NCBI GenBank assembly: GCA_046538105.1
Contig: JBKHJO010000019.1
Location: 1-44,762, forward strand
DNA: 44,762 nt
Origin: JAWLEV01 sp046538105
GTDB taxonomy: Bacteria; Chloroflexota; Anaerolineae; UBA1429
Reading direction: 5' to 3'
Shown: piece by piece, positions 23,969-32,839 of the stretch
How positions within the stretch are numbered: the stretch's first letter is position 1
Layout: every line of letters begins with the position of its first letter
Notes under the pieces: generated by a model
Databases searched by the model: none
Seen by the model: only the letters and a program-made list of their open reading frames with translations
Told to the model about the DNA's origin: nothing
Translations under genes and position numbers: made by a program

Positions 23969-24416
23969 CGCTATTCCTTCGCAAAAGGAACGGGGGATGC
24001 CCTTTATCCCTTGCCGTTTCTCACATATAGGTGGCTCACCGCCCGGACGGCGGGGTCGTGCAGAAAGCATGGTTCCTGATCAACACGCGATCATGGCGGG
24101 TCTGACGGACAAGCCGGTGCCCGGAAATCGACTGTGTCCGGATTTGCACGGTAAAGTCGATCAGACGATAACGCGATATCTTTGAGGATCAGCACAGGCT
24201 CAGATGTCACCTGGCCTATCGTCAACCGGATATCTATCGCTTGTCTCCAAGATCATCATGTAGCGATTTTAGAACGGGTATTCGGTAGTGTCAAAGCGAA
24301 AAAATTTTTGCATTTCGCTAGATGGGACAGGGAAGAGAATGGGGCCGTTTTGCATATGGTGGCGGGTCATGCTAGGATGCTAGCGGGTTTCTTGCGGCGG
24401 GGGATGTATAAGGCGG
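23969..24416. other. Divergent intergenic region
   Basis: This stretch separates the MoxR operon (minus) from the ferredoxin-like gene (plus). No gene is convincing in either strand. A 7-bp inverted repeat lies at 24127-24133/24155-24161. A plus-strand promoter candidate is listed separately; no clear minus-strand promoter was found. Confidence 0.5.
24350..24378 (+). promoter_or_regulatory. Candidate promoter for the ferredoxin-like gene
   Basis: TTGCAT (24350-24355) and TAGGAT (24373-24378) are 17 nt apart and end about 38 nt before the ATG at 24417. Both hexamers deviate from consensus in two positions. Confidence 0.32.
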
Positions 24417-25361
24417 ATGAACGCTTCTGGGGATGGAAAGAGCAAAGGCCGATCTAGTGTGTGGGAGAGGCTGGGTATTCGCGGGTCGACGCGCAAATTC
24501 TGGCGGGCTGTTCGCGAGGCCGGCAAGTCAGTGTGGGGGTTCATTCACGGCTATGTGTATATGCGCTGGCCCCACAGTTACATCGGGGCCGCCATTGGTG
24601 AGCGGTGGAGATTTCGCGGCCTGTTGCCTCTCTTTGCCCCCTTTTTGGTAGAGACTTCGTTTCCCCACCGCTGGGCCGAGGGCTATCACGGCAAAGTTGT
24701 CTCCACCGCCAAGGCCAGCCGCCTGGTGGAGGTGGATGAACCGGTGAACATACCCCAGCCGGAGAAGGTCATCCCCTTTGATAAGGCGCGGGACCTGATC
24801 CTTGCGGGGCAGGATCCCATTGTGGTACTGGATTGTCCTTGCCGTCTGGCCCGAAGGGATCCCTGTTTCCCCCTGGACGTCTGTATCCTGGTGGGGGACC
24901 CCTTTGTGAGTTTCGTCATGGAGCATCACCCCGAAAAGGCGCGGCGCATATCCAGCGAGGAGGCGGTGGATATATTGGAGGCCGAGGCGCGGCGGGGGCA
25001 TGTGCACCACGTCTTTTTCAAAGAGGCCCTGCTGGGCCGGTTTTATGCCATCTGTAACTGTTGTTCCTGTTGCTGCGGTGCTATCATGGCCCACAAGCAC
25101 GGCATCCCCATGCTGATATCCTCCGGTTTCGTGGCCAGGGTGAAGGAGGATCTCTGTCAGGCCTGCGGTATCTGCGCCGAAAAGTGCCCCTTTGACGCCA
25201 TCACGGTGGATTCCTCGGCAGAGATTGATGCGACCTCGTGCATGGGATGTGGCGTATGCGTCCGGACCTGCCCGGTGGATGCCCTATCCCTTTATCGGGA
25301 TCAGGAAAAGCCGGCGCCCCTACAATTGCCCGAGCACGGGGAGGTCTCTCGGGCAGTATGA
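24417..25361 (+). CDS. Cysteine-rich protein with C-terminal 2x[4Fe-4S] ferredoxin domain
   Basis: A 314-residue protein with an unnamed N-terminal domain and a ferredoxin C-terminus. Two unusual cysteine groups precede the ferredoxin: DCPCRLARRDPCFPLDVC (C140, C142, C150, C156) and CNCCSCCCG (C213, C215, C216, C218, C219, C220). The ferredoxin motifs are C247/C250/C253/C257 and C275/C278/C281/C285. Amphipathic segments near 40-50 and 65-80 may touch the membrane, but no clear helix spans it. Proteins with this CxCCxCCC pattern occur in anaerobes as unassigned 4Fe-4S proteins. ATG 24417 has a poor ribosome site, and GTG 24459 is an alternative. Function unknown; electron transfer or metal handling is likely. 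Confidence 0.8.
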   Translation: MNASGDGKSKGRSSVWERLGIRGSTRKFWRAVREAGKSVWGFIHGYVYMRWPHSYIGAAIGERWRFRGLLPLFAPFLVETSFPHRWAEGYHGKVVSTAKASRLVEVDEPVNIPQPEKVIPFDKARDLILAGQDPIVVLDCPCRLARRDPCFPLDVCILVGDPFVSFVMEHHPEKARRISSEEAVDILEAEARRGHVHHVFFKEALLGRFYAICNCCSCCCGAIMAHKHGIPMLISSGFVARVKEDLCQACGICAEKCPFDAITVDSSAEIDATSCMGCGVCVRTCPVDALSLYRDQEKPAPLQLPEHGEVSRAV

Positions 25362-25390
25362 GCTGGCAGGGTGCATCCTTGCCCCCTGAT

Positions 25391-26476
25391 TCACGCGCTC
25401 AATAGCTCCTGATAGATGGCGACCATATCCCGCATGACAGGCAAGGTGTCGTGCAGCATCTCCGTGATGGGGAGACCGTGGGGGCAGCGTTCCTCGCATT
25501 GGCCGCAATAGTCGCAGGACTCGATGGCTGCGATGCGCTCCTTCCGCTGCTCCAGGTCTCGCTCGATGGCCGCTTCTGACCACTCGAAATTCCTAAAACG
25601 CTCGCGTCCCATGGTGCGATAGTGATCGTACATGACGTCCGTACCCAGGATGCCGCCGATATTTATCTCCTGGGGACACGGCTCACAAAGCCCGCAGATG
25701 CGGCAGCGTCTGTGTGCCCAATGTTGCTGCAGACGCTCTATCTCGGCCTTTTCCTCAGCACTCAGCGTCAGATCCTCATGCCCCACCTGGGCGTTCTCTT
25801 CCAGTTCGTGGATCTCTGTGGCGCCGGGTACGGCGCTGGCGACGGGCTGATTCAGCAGCCATTTGAGGGCTAGAGGCGCGGGGAGCAGGCCCGTGGCCAC
25901 GGGCTTCATGATGGTCACTCCCACGCCCTTTTCCTGGCAAAGGGGGATCAGTTCGCCCAGGGGCTCCCGCTCCACAAAGTTCATGGGGACCAGGATGACC
26001 TCGAAATCGAAACGCTGAAGGGCCTCTATCAGGGTGTCGCTACGATGGCTCGTACACCCGATATGTTCGATCAATCCCTCCTCCTTGGCCTGCAGCAGCG
26101 CTTCCAGGGCGCCACCGGATGCCAATCGTTTCTCCATATCGTCGCCGGAATGGAGGCCGTGCAGGTGACAATTCTCCACGTGATCCGTCTGGAGACGTTC
26201 CAGGGATTCGTGGATCTCGCGCCAAGCATCGTCTCGCGTCCTGGCACCCGTCTTGGTAGAGATGACGGCCTTATCCCGCTGTCCCTCCAGGGCCAGTCCT
26301 ATCTTGATCTCCGCATCTCGATATCCCCGGGCTATGTCAAAATAGTTGACTCCCAGTTCCAGGGCGCGTTGTACTAGATTTATGGCATAGTCTGTACTGG
26401 AGGATCCCAGTTGGGCGCATCCCAGACCGATGGCGGAGACTTTTAGTCCTGTATTTCCCAAATCACGAGATAACAT
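25391..26476 (-). CDS. Aldo/keto reductase with C-terminal 4Fe-4S ferredoxin domain
   Basis: A 361-residue protein. The AKR barrel shows LGCAQLGSS, the catalytic Tyr in DIARGYRDAE (near 48-57), Lys in STKTG and His in CHLHGLHSG. After the barrel comes CRICGLCEPCPQEINIGG near 257-274 and CDYCGQCEERCPHGLPI near 327-343, a two-cluster arrangement common in anaerobic AKRs. Substrate is unknown. GAGGAGG lies 5 nt before the ATG. It converges with the ferredoxin-like gene upstream, only 29 nt between stops, and is transcribed alone from its own promoter. Confidence 0.92.
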   Translation of the reverse strand: MLSRDLGNTGLKVSAIGLGCAQLGSSSTDYAINLVQRALELGVNYFDIARGYRDAEIKIGLALEGQRDKAVISTKTGARTRDDAWREIHESLERLQTDHVENCHLHGLHSGDDMEKRLASGGALEALLQAKEEGLIEHIGCTSHRSDTLIEALQRFDFEVILVPMNFVEREPLGELIPLCQEKGVGVTIMKPVATGLLPAPLALKWLLNQPVASAVPGATEIHELEENAQVGHEDLTLSAEEKAEIERLQQHWAHRRCRICGLCEPCPQEINIGGILGTDVMYDHYRTMGRERFRNFEWSEAAIERDLEQRKERIAAIESCDYCGQCEERCPHGLPITEMLHDTLPVMRDMVAIYQELLSA

Positions 26477-26511
26477 GGTCGCCTCCTCATATTTTCGTAC
26501 GAAGCATCTCT

Positions 26512-26540
26512 ATTGTAGCATGTAAGGGGCTTTGCGTCCA
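26512..26540 (-). promoter_or_regulatory. Candidate promoter for the aldo/keto reductase
   Basis: On the minus strand TGGACG (26540-26535) and TACAAT (26517-26512) are separated by 17 nt, placing the start about 30 nt before the reductase ATG. On the plus strand of the same spacer a perfect TATAAT lies at 26611-26616, which may serve the DUF362 gene, but its -35 is poor. Confidence 0.4.
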
Positions 26541-26704
26541 CGTTCACAGGATGGTGCGATGACGATTGCCCCTTGACGCTCGGAGAATCGCATACGTCTG
26601 TCGTTCCTGTTATAATATGTGTGAAAAACATGGCTGGCGATCCTGTTCGGTAGGGGCATGCTGGAACAAATTCTCCTTGCCTTTTGAAGTGAAAGGATGT
26701 GTAT

Positions 26705-27601
26705 ATGGAAAAGCATCGGGTAGCGTTGATAAAGGGCGATGATCGCTATAGAAACATCCGGCAGGCGCTTGAGGCCATAGATGAGGATATAGAGCTAGCG
26801 GGGAAGCAACGTGTACTAGTAAAGCCGAACTTTGTGAGCATACACCGCTCCCTGGCGGCCACCCATGCCGATGCGGTGCGTGCAGTGTTGGACTTTTTGC
26901 GAAAAAAGGGGGTGGAAAAGGTCACCCTGGCCGAGGGACCGGCTATGGGCTCATTTCAGCAGGGGCTGAAGAACCATAACTATTTGCCGCTGCTGGAGGA
27001 TTATGATCTGGAGATTGTCGATCTCAACAAGGATGAAAGCGTGGACGTTGGCCTGTATAGCCGTTCCATGCACCCCATAAAGTTGCCCGTCGCCCGCACC
27101 ATTGTCGAGAGCGACTATCGCATCTCCGTCGGGCCGCCCAAGACCCACGATATCGCCATCGTCACCCTCTCGTTGAAGAATATGGCTTTTGGCAGCCTGA
27201 CGGGGCGCAAGTCCCGGGCGCATCAGGGGCACCAGGGTATACATCTCAACCTGTACAAACTCGCCTATCACGTTGCCCCGGAACTCTCGGTGATCGACGG
27301 CTTTCAGGCCATGGAGGGCGATGGGCCGGTGGGGGGAGATCCCGTGGACTGGCAAATGGCCGTGGCCAGCACCGATTTTGTGGCTGCCGACTCCCTGACT
27401 GCGCAGTTGATGGGATTCGATATGGAGGACGTGGGGTATATCTATTACTGTCATCTCAAGGGGTTAGGACATGGAGATCGTGAGGCCATGGAGATGGTGG
27501 GCAATGCCACCTTTGACCAAGTTTACCGCGAGTTCAAGCCCCATCACAGTTATGGACGGCAGTTGAACTGGAAGATACCGAATGTAGAAGAGTATCTGTA
27601 G
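26705..27601 (+). CDS. DUF362 domain protein
   Basis: A 298-residue DUF362 protein. The family start is visible as RVLVKPNFVS near 36-45, followed by THADAVRAVLDFLRKKG and the central SVGPPKTHDIAIVTLSLKNM. The ferredoxin domain seen in many relatives is absent here. ATG 26705 is preceded by AAAGGA at 7 nt; the frame also opens at GTG 26699. DUF362 proteins are unassigned, often found in anaerobes beside redox genes. The neighbouring reductase is divergent and the pst operon follows after 145 nt, so no operon partner helps. Confidence 0.85.
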   Translation: MEKHRVALIKGDDRYRNIRQALEAIDEDIELAGKQRVLVKPNFVSIHRSLAATHADAVRAVLDFLRKKGVEKVTLAEGPAMGSFQQGLKNHNYLPLLEDYDLEIVDLNKDESVDVGLYSRSMHPIKLPVARTIVESDYRISVGPPKTHDIAIVTLSLKNMAFGSLTGRKSRAHQGHQGIHLNLYKLAYHVAPELSVIDGFQAMEGDGPVGGDPVDWQMAVASTDFVAADSLTAQLMGFDMEDVGYIYYCHLKGLGHGDREAMEMVGNATFDQVYREFKPHHSYGRQLNWKIPNVEEYL

Positions 27602-27630
27602 TAGAGGATTTGGGGGGATTTTCTGAGGGA

Positions 27631-27659
27631 TTGCAGGGTGTGTACAATGAGGATAGTAT
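27631..27659 (+). promoter_or_regulatory. Candidate promoter of the pst operon
   Basis: TTGCAG (27631-27636) and TAGTAT (27654-27659) are separated by 17 nt. The expected start near 27667 gives an 80-nt leader to pstS. No Pho-box-like direct repeat was recognised. Confidence 0.45.
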
Positions 27660-27746
27660 AGTATTCGTGAGCGGATTTAGTCTTGCTTGTGGATGGGTAT
27701 CCGATATTCAATCGATGCAGTGTGGACGGGAGAGGGAACGGCGCTG

Positions 27747-28679
27747 ATGGATAAGGCGGTTCTCCAGAGAATCGATATCAGAATACATTTCCCCTTCCTC
27801 AGATCACTTTTTAAAAGTGCGTTTTTACTCTTTTTGATCGCGCTTTTGTCGGGGTGTGGGGGGCCATCGAATTCGGCTTTGCCAGAAGAGGATGACTCAT
27901 CGACAACCATCACTAATAAGGGCTCGGACACGATAGTCAACCTTGCCCTGGCCTGGGTGGAAGAGTACACGCGTTTACACCCCGACGTGCGCATTTCGGT
28001 GACCGGAGGGGGGTCGGGGACGGGGATTGCGGCCATGATCAACGGGACGGTGGATATCGCCAACGCGTCGCGCGATATGAAAGAAGAGGAATTCGAAGAG
28101 GCCCGGGAGAACGGGATCGAGCCGATAGAGTTTGTGGTGGCCCGTGATGCCATCGCTGTCATCGTTCACCCCAGTAACCCTGTGGATGGGCTCACTCTGC
28201 AACAGGTTTCCGATATATATACGGGCAAGATCACTAACTGGCGCCAGGTGGGGGGCGAGGATCGTCGCATCGTACTGCTCTCCCGCGAGTCGAATTCCGG
28301 AACGTACGTCTATTTTCTGGAGAACGTCATACGGCTGGGAGAGGAGGAGAGCGATCTGCTCTTTTGCCCCGACACGCTTTTGATGCCTTCTTCCGAGGGC
28401 ATCGGCACGGAGGTTCGCCAGAATCCCAACGCCATTGGCTATGACGGTCTTGGTTATGTGACTCCCGATCAAAAAGTTGTAGCAATCGCGCAGGATGAGA
28501 ATACCCCTTACGTCATGCCCTCTGTGGAGACGGTCAACGATGAATCCTATCCCATCGCGCGTTCTCTTTATATGTATACGGCAGGGGAGCCAACGCGACA
28601 GATAGCGGCCTATTTGGATTGGGTATTGGGTGAGGGACAAGTGTTAGTGGCCGAGGTGGGCTTTGTGCCGCTGCAATAG
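27747..28679 (+). CDS. pstS: Phosphate-binding lipoprotein
   Basis: A 310-residue PstS. It has a lipoprotein signal: hydrophobic stretch and lipobox LLSGCGG near residues 32-38, so the protein should be anchored outside the membrane. Phosphate-binding signatures are GSDTIVNLALAW, SVTGGGSGTGIAAMINGTVDIANASR in parts, and SRESNSGTYVYF. I chose ATG 27747 because the signal peptide starts right after it; the frame opens earlier at 27687. It leads pstSCA-B-B-phoU. Confidence 0.95.
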   Translation: MDKAVLQRIDIRIHFPFLRSLFKSAFLLFLIALLSGCGGPSNSALPEEDDSSTTITNKGSDTIVNLALAWVEEYTRLHPDVRISVTGGGSGTGIAAMINGTVDIANASRDMKEEEFEEARENGIEPIEFVVARDAIAVIVHPSNPVDGLTLQQVSDIYTGKITNWRQVGGEDRRIVLLSRESNSGTYVYFLENVIRLGEEESDLLFCPDTLLMPSSEGIGTEVRQNPNAIGYDGLGYVTPDQKVVAIAQDENTPYVMPSVETVNDESYPIARSLYMYTAGEPTRQIAAYLDWVLGEGQVLVAEVGFVPLQ

Positions 28680-28713
28680 TTCAAGTTGTGACGACTAGGG
28701 TTTGACGGGGATT

Positions 28714-29610
28714 ATGGAAGATACCTCAAAGATTCGTTGGGGCGAGTTTGTTATCGAAAATCTGCTTCGGGTGTTGGGCTTTTCAGCGGTTACATTTCTT
28801 TTTTTGATCTTTGTTTTTCTTTTGCGCGAGGGTGTGCCGTTCTTCTTTCAGGTGTCCGGGCGTAATCTATTTGGTACCCGCTGGTATCCTACCTTTGACA
28901 TTTTTGGTATCTTGCCCATCCTTTTGGGTTCTCTGTTTATCACCATCGTGGCCATGATGATCGCCTTTCCCCTGGGGCTTGCGGTGGCCGTCTTTACCCG
29001 GGAGGTGGCGCCGTCGTGGGTGCGCGAAGTGCTCAAGCCGACCATCGAGGTACTGGCGGGCATTCCTTCCGTGGTTCTGGGCTTTTTTGGTATGACCTTG
29101 TTGGCTCCCATCGTGCGGGAGTGGCTGGGGGCGCCGACGGGCCTTACGGCCTTTACGGGGGCTCTGGTGCTGGCCTATATGGCGTTGCCAACCATCATCA
29201 GCGTGGCGGAGGATGCACTGGATGCGGTTCCCAAGGGCTATCGAGATGCCGGTCTGGCCATGGGGGCGACAAAGTGGCAGACGATCTGGTGCGTTGTCGT
29301 ACCCGCTGCCCGTTCGGGCATTCTGATGGCCCTTATGCTGGGTATGGGGCGGGCCATCGGAGAGACCATGGCGGTGATGATGGTCACGGGGAACGCGGCG
29401 CGTCTGCCTATAACGGCCGATTCCCTGTTTCGCCCCGTGCGCACCATGACGGCGACCATCGCCGCAGAGATGGGCGAGGTGGCCAGCGGTAGCGTGCATT
29501 ATCATGCTCTGTTTGGTATCGGACTTGTGTTGTTTATATTGACGTTTTTGATTAACCTGACTGTGGCTTCCATGATGTTCAAAAAGGTTTCGCGTGGAGG
29601 GCTTCGCTGA
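28714..29610 (+). CDS. pstC: Phosphate ABC transporter permease
   Basis: A 298-residue PstC with six predicted membrane helices. The EAA loop is recognisable as AVPKGYRDAGLAMGATKWQTIW in two parts, and GMGRAIGETMAVMMVTGN marks the typical PstC helix. ATG 28714 is chosen over an in-frame TTG at 28702. Its stop overlaps the pstA start (ATGA), so the two permeases are made together. Confidence 0.96.
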   Translation: MEDTSKIRWGEFVIENLLRVLGFSAVTFLFLIFVFLLREGVPFFFQVSGRNLFGTRWYPTFDIFGILPILLGSLFITIVAMMIAFPLGLAVAVFTREVAPSWVREVLKPTIEVLAGIPSVVLGFFGMTLLAPIVREWLGAPTGLTAFTGALVLAYMALPTIISVAEDALDAVPKGYRDAGLAMGATKWQTIWCVVVPAARSGILMALMLGMGRAIGETMAVMMVTGNAARLPITADSLFRPVRTMTATIAAEMGEVASGSVHYHALFGIGLVLFILTFLINLTVASMMFKKVSRGGLR

Positions 29611-30455
29611 TGCATCCCTATAAGACACAGCGTCTTGGATTCGCATTATTGACGTTGATCAGCCTCATCATTGTGATCCCCATTTTGCTCGTCGTGGGCG
29701 TGATCGCCGTGCGTGGAATCAAGATCATCAGTGTGGAGTTTCTCACGACGATGCCCCGCAAGGGCATGACAGAGGGCGGCATTTTCCCGGCTATCGTCGG
29801 TACCATACTACTTACCCTGGGCACTGCGGTGGCCGCCCTGCCCGTGGGCATAGGAGCGGGCATCTATCTGGCGGAATATGCTCGCGAGTCGCTCCTTACA
29901 CGTATCATTCGACTGGCCATCGTCAATCTGTCGGGCATTCCTTCGGTGGTATATGGGCTTTTTGGTCTGGGAGCCTTTGTCCTCTTTTTGCAGTTCGGCA
30001 CCTCCATTCTTGCCGGGTCGCTGACGCTGGCCATCATGACTCTGCCCGTGATCATGAGTACGACGGAGGAGGCGTTACGGGCGGTGCCCGTCGAATTTCG
30101 TACGGTAAGTGCCAGCCTGGGGGGTACGAAATGGCAAGGCATTCGTCACGTGGTATTGCCCCAGGCGCTTCCCGGTATCATCACCGGTGTCATTCTGGGC
30201 TTGTTACGGGCGGCAGGGGAGACGGCGCCCATCCTTTTCACGGTGGCTGCTTTCTATCTGCCCAGGTTGCCTCGTTCTCTATTCGATGAGACGATGACTC
30301 TGCCCTATCATCTATACGTTATCAGCACCCAGGTTCCCCATATGCCCCTTGATGTGCAGTATGGTACGGCTTTTGTGCTCCTGGTGTTCGTGCTTTCCCT
30401 GAATATTGTCGCAAGTTTGATTCGTAGACACTTTCGACGGAAAAGGGAATGGTGA
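29610..30455 (+). CDS. pstA: Phosphate ABC transporter permease
   Basis: A 281-residue PstA with six membrane helices. Typical segments are GIGAGIYLAEYARES (about 77-91), SGIPSVVYGLFGLGAFV, the EAA loop with SLGGTKWQGIRHVVLPQALPG in part, and LLRAAGETAPILFT. GGAGG precedes the ATG inside the end of pstC. It overlaps the first ATPase gene by 7 nt. Confidence 0.96.
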   Translation: MHPYKTQRLGFALLTLISLIIVIPILLVVGVIAVRGIKIISVEFLTTMPRKGMTEGGIFPAIVGTILLTLGTAVAALPVGIGAGIYLAEYARESLLTRIIRLAIVNLSGIPSVVYGLFGLGAFVLFLQFGTSILAGSLTLAIMTLPVIMSTTEEALRAVPVEFRTVSASLGGTKWQGIRHVVLPQALPGIITGVILGLLRAAGETAPILFTVAAFYLPRLPRSLFDETMTLPYHLYVISTQVPHMPLDVQYGTAFVLLVFVLSLNIVASLIRRHFRRKREW

Positions 30456-31204
30456 CCAAGATTCATATCGAAAACCTCACATACAGATATGGCGATACGG
30501 AAGCCTTGCATGATGTCAGCCTTGACGTGGAGGCCAATACTATCGCCGTGTTCTTTGGTCCCGCTGCGGGGGGAAAGACGACGCTCTTGCGGCTTATAAA
30601 CCGTCTGAATGATCGCGTGGACGGCACGGAAATGACGGGACGCATCCTGTTGAATGGGGAGGATATCTATGCCCCCGGGGTTGACGTCCCCGAGTTGAGA
30701 AGGCGTGTGGGTATGGTATTCGCGTTGCCCCTGCCGTTGCCCGGCACGGTGCGGGAAAATGTGCTCTATGGTCCCAAATTGGCGGGCATATCTGATCGCG
30801 CTCGTCTGGACGCGCTTACGGTGCGCAGCCTCTCGCAGGCTGCCCTCTGGGAGGAGGTGAGGGATCGCCTGGACGATCCGGCAAGCGAGTTATCCGGTGG
30901 TCAGCAGCAACGGTTATGTATCGCCCGCAGTCTGGCCCTGGAGCCCGAGATATTGCTCCTTGATGAGCCGGCGTCGGGGCTCGATCCTCTCTCCACGGCC
31001 AAAGTCGAGAGGTCGCTTACCGAGCTGAAAGAGCATTACACGATCATTCTTGTGCCCCACAACGTGCAACAGGCAGCACGGATGGCAGATTGGGCAGCCT
31101 TCTTTTTGATGGGGGAACTTGTAGAGTATGGTAGGGGCGAGCAGGTCTTTACCAATGCTCGCGATCAACGGACAGAAGATTATATCACGGGACGTTTCGG
31201 CTAA
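30449..31204 (+). CDS. PstB-like ATPase with altered Q-loop
   Basis: A 251-residue PstB-family ATPase. Walker A GPAAGGKTT (37-45), signature LSGGQQQRLC (148-157), Walker B ILLLDEP with Glu173, and H-loop His204 are intact. The Q-loop glutamine is missing: canonical VFQRP or VFQKP reads VFALP here, with Ala92. The Q-loop joins the permease to catalysis, so this subunit is probably impaired in ATP hydrolysis at its own Walker A. It lies between pstA and a second pstB with the opposite defect, and the two probably form a heterodimer. Confidence 0.9.
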   Translation: MVTKIHIENLTYRYGDTEALHDVSLDVEANTIAVFFGPAAGGKTTLLRLINRLNDRVDGTEMTGRILLNGEDIYAPGVDVPELRRRVGMVFALPLPLPGTVRENVLYGPKLAGISDRARLDALTVRSLSQAALWEEVRDRLDDPASELSGGQQQRLCIARSLALEPEILLLDEPASGLDPLSTAKVERSLTELKEHYTIILVPHNVQQAARMADWAAFFLMGELVEYGRGEQVFTNARDQRTEDYITGRFG

Positions 31205-31207
31205 TCT

Positions 31208-32020
31208 ATGATGGCTCAAGAACATACTATGGAACGGGATGACAGCACCAGATACAAAATGCGTGTGGAGCAACTCGATTGTTTCTACGGCCAAAGGCCC
31301 GCTTTGACAGAGGTCTCCATGGGTATCAGGGAGCGCCAGGTAACCGCGTTGATTGGTCCTTCGGGATGTGGCAAATCGACCTTTTTACGCTGCCTCAATC
31401 GTATGAACGATACCATACCAAGTGCTCGTGTGGAGGGCAGGGTCACCCTTGACGGTGAAGACATTTACGCCCCTCATTACGATATCACCCGGCTGCGCCA
31501 GCGGGTGGGAATGGTCTTTCAGCGTCCCAATCCCTTTCCGCAGTCCGTCTATGATAATGTGGCCTTTGGTCCGCGCATTGTCCTGAGAGAGCGGGGGAAC
31601 CGCGATCTGGATGAAATTGTGGAAAGCAGCCTCAAGGGGGTGGGGTTGTGGGAAGAGGTAAAAGATGATCTGGATCAGCAAGCCTTGCGGCTTTCCCTTG
31701 GACAACAACAACGGCTTTGCCTGGCCCGTGTTGTAGCGGTAAAGCCCGAGGTCATATTGATGGACGAGCCGGCGTCGGCTTTGGACCCCATTGATACCCT
31801 CAAGATCGAGGATCTGATGCGCGAACTCGTTGAGGATTACACCATCGTCATCGTAACTCATAATATGCAACAAGCCGCGCGCGTCTCGGATCGGACCGCC
31901 TTTTTCTTGACTGACGACGAACGGGTAGGAGAACTGGTGGAATATGGGGCCACTGCGCAGATCTTTACGAGACCGCAGGATGAGCGGACGGAACGGTATA
32001 TCACAGGAGAATTCGGCTGA
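31208..32020 (+). CDS. pstB: Phosphate ABC transporter ATPase with altered signature motif
   Basis: A 270-residue PstB, closer to consensus than its neighbour. Walker A GPSGCGKST (50-58), Q-loop VFQRPNPFP with Gln105, Walker B ILMDEPAS and H-loop His218 are intact. The ABC signature reads LSLGQQQRLC (162-171) where LSGGQ is expected, with Leu164 replacing Gly. ATG follows the stop of the first ATPase by 3 nt. Its own Walker A would pair with the intact signature of the other subunit and form the one competent site. Confidence 0.93.
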   Translation: MMAQEHTMERDDSTRYKMRVEQLDCFYGQRPALTEVSMGIRERQVTALIGPSGCGKSTFLRCLNRMNDTIPSARVEGRVTLDGEDIYAPHYDITRLRQRVGMVFQRPNPFPQSVYDNVAFGPRIVLRERGNRDLDEIVESSLKGVGLWEEVKDDLDQQALRLSLGQQQRLCLARVVAVKPEVILMDEPASALDPIDTLKIEDLMRELVEDYTIVIVTHNMQQAARVSDRTAFFLTDDERVGELVEYGATAQIFTRPQDERTERYITGEFG

Positions 32021-32061
32021 GGTAAGCTTGTAGAGGTGAATGAGGGGGATAGGAACTGGAT

Positions 32062-32748
32062 ATGTTGAGAAAAAGGCTTGAGAGCGAGTTACAGCGCCTG
32101 TCAGATGAGGTGCTTGTGTTGGGAGACATGGTGATAGAGGCCGTCCTGGAATCGGTAGGCCTTCTCAAAGCACGCGATCTCGAGGGGTCGGAACGTCTGA
32201 TCGAGGCGGATCGTGCGATCAACGAAAAACGTTTCGATATCGAATCGAGTATCCTCGTGCTCATCGCCACGCAGCAGCCCATGGCCAGTGACCTGCGCAG
32301 GCTGGCTGCCATGCTGGAGATCATCGGTGAACTGGAGCGCATCGGGGACTATGCCAAGGGGATCGCCAACATCAACCTGATGATTGGCGAGAAACCTCTA
32401 ATCAAGCCCCTCATCGACGTGCCCCGTATGGCGGAAAAGGCCTGTTCCATGCTCGATCATGCCCTGGAGGCCTTTGCCAATTCCGACGTGGAACTGGCCC
32501 GCGCCGTTCCTGACGATGACGATGAGGTGGATGCCCTGTACAATCAGGTCTATCGAGAACTGGTCACCTTTATCATTACCGACCCGCAACATACGGCGCA
32601 ACAGGCCAACCTGTTGCTTTGGGTGGCCCATAACCTGGAGCGGACGGCGGATCGGGCGACTAATATCTGCGAGCGGGTGATCTTTACGGCTACTGGGGGC
32701 ATGAAAGAGTTAGACACACACTTTGAGTCCGATCTCGCGGATCAGTAG
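32062..32748 (+). CDS. phoU: PhoU phosphate-signalling protein
   Basis: A 228-residue PhoU, made of two three-helix repeats. Metal-binding-type motifs ERIGDYAKGIANI (first repeat, near 93-105) and ERTADRATNICERV (second, near 193-206) are clear. AGGA lies 7 nt before the ATG. It follows the ATPase gene by 41 nt. No PhoR/PhoB pair is in the window, so the regulator it would signal to lies elsewhere. Confidence 0.95.
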   Translation: MLRKRLESELQRLSDEVLVLGDMVIEAVLESVGLLKARDLEGSERLIEADRAINEKRFDIESSILVLIATQQPMASDLRRLAAMLEIIGELERIGDYAKGIANINLMIGEKPLIKPLIDVPRMAEKACSMLDHALEAFANSDVELARAVPDDDDEVDALYNQVYRELVTFIITDPQHTAQQANLLLWVAHNLERTADRATNICERVIFTATGGMKELDTHFESDLADQ

Positions 32749-32793
32749 GTAGCCTGTGAGGGTGCCCGTGCAACTTTGAGCACACTCTCGGGT

Positions 32794-32813
32794 AGCGAAA
32801 GGGGGCTTTTGCT
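32794..32813 (+). terminator. Possible terminator after phoU
   Basis: An 8-bp stem (32794-32801 with 32806-32813, one G-U pair) with a GGGG loop follows the phoU stop by 45 nt. The T-tract is short and interrupted. Confidence 0.3.
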
Positions 32814-32839
32814 CTTTGCCTGTGTCGCGTTTTGATCCC

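Noticed and set aside
27602..27746. Pho box upstream of pstS
   Set aside because: No convincing repeated PhoB/PhoP-type motif is visible, only a generic promoter.
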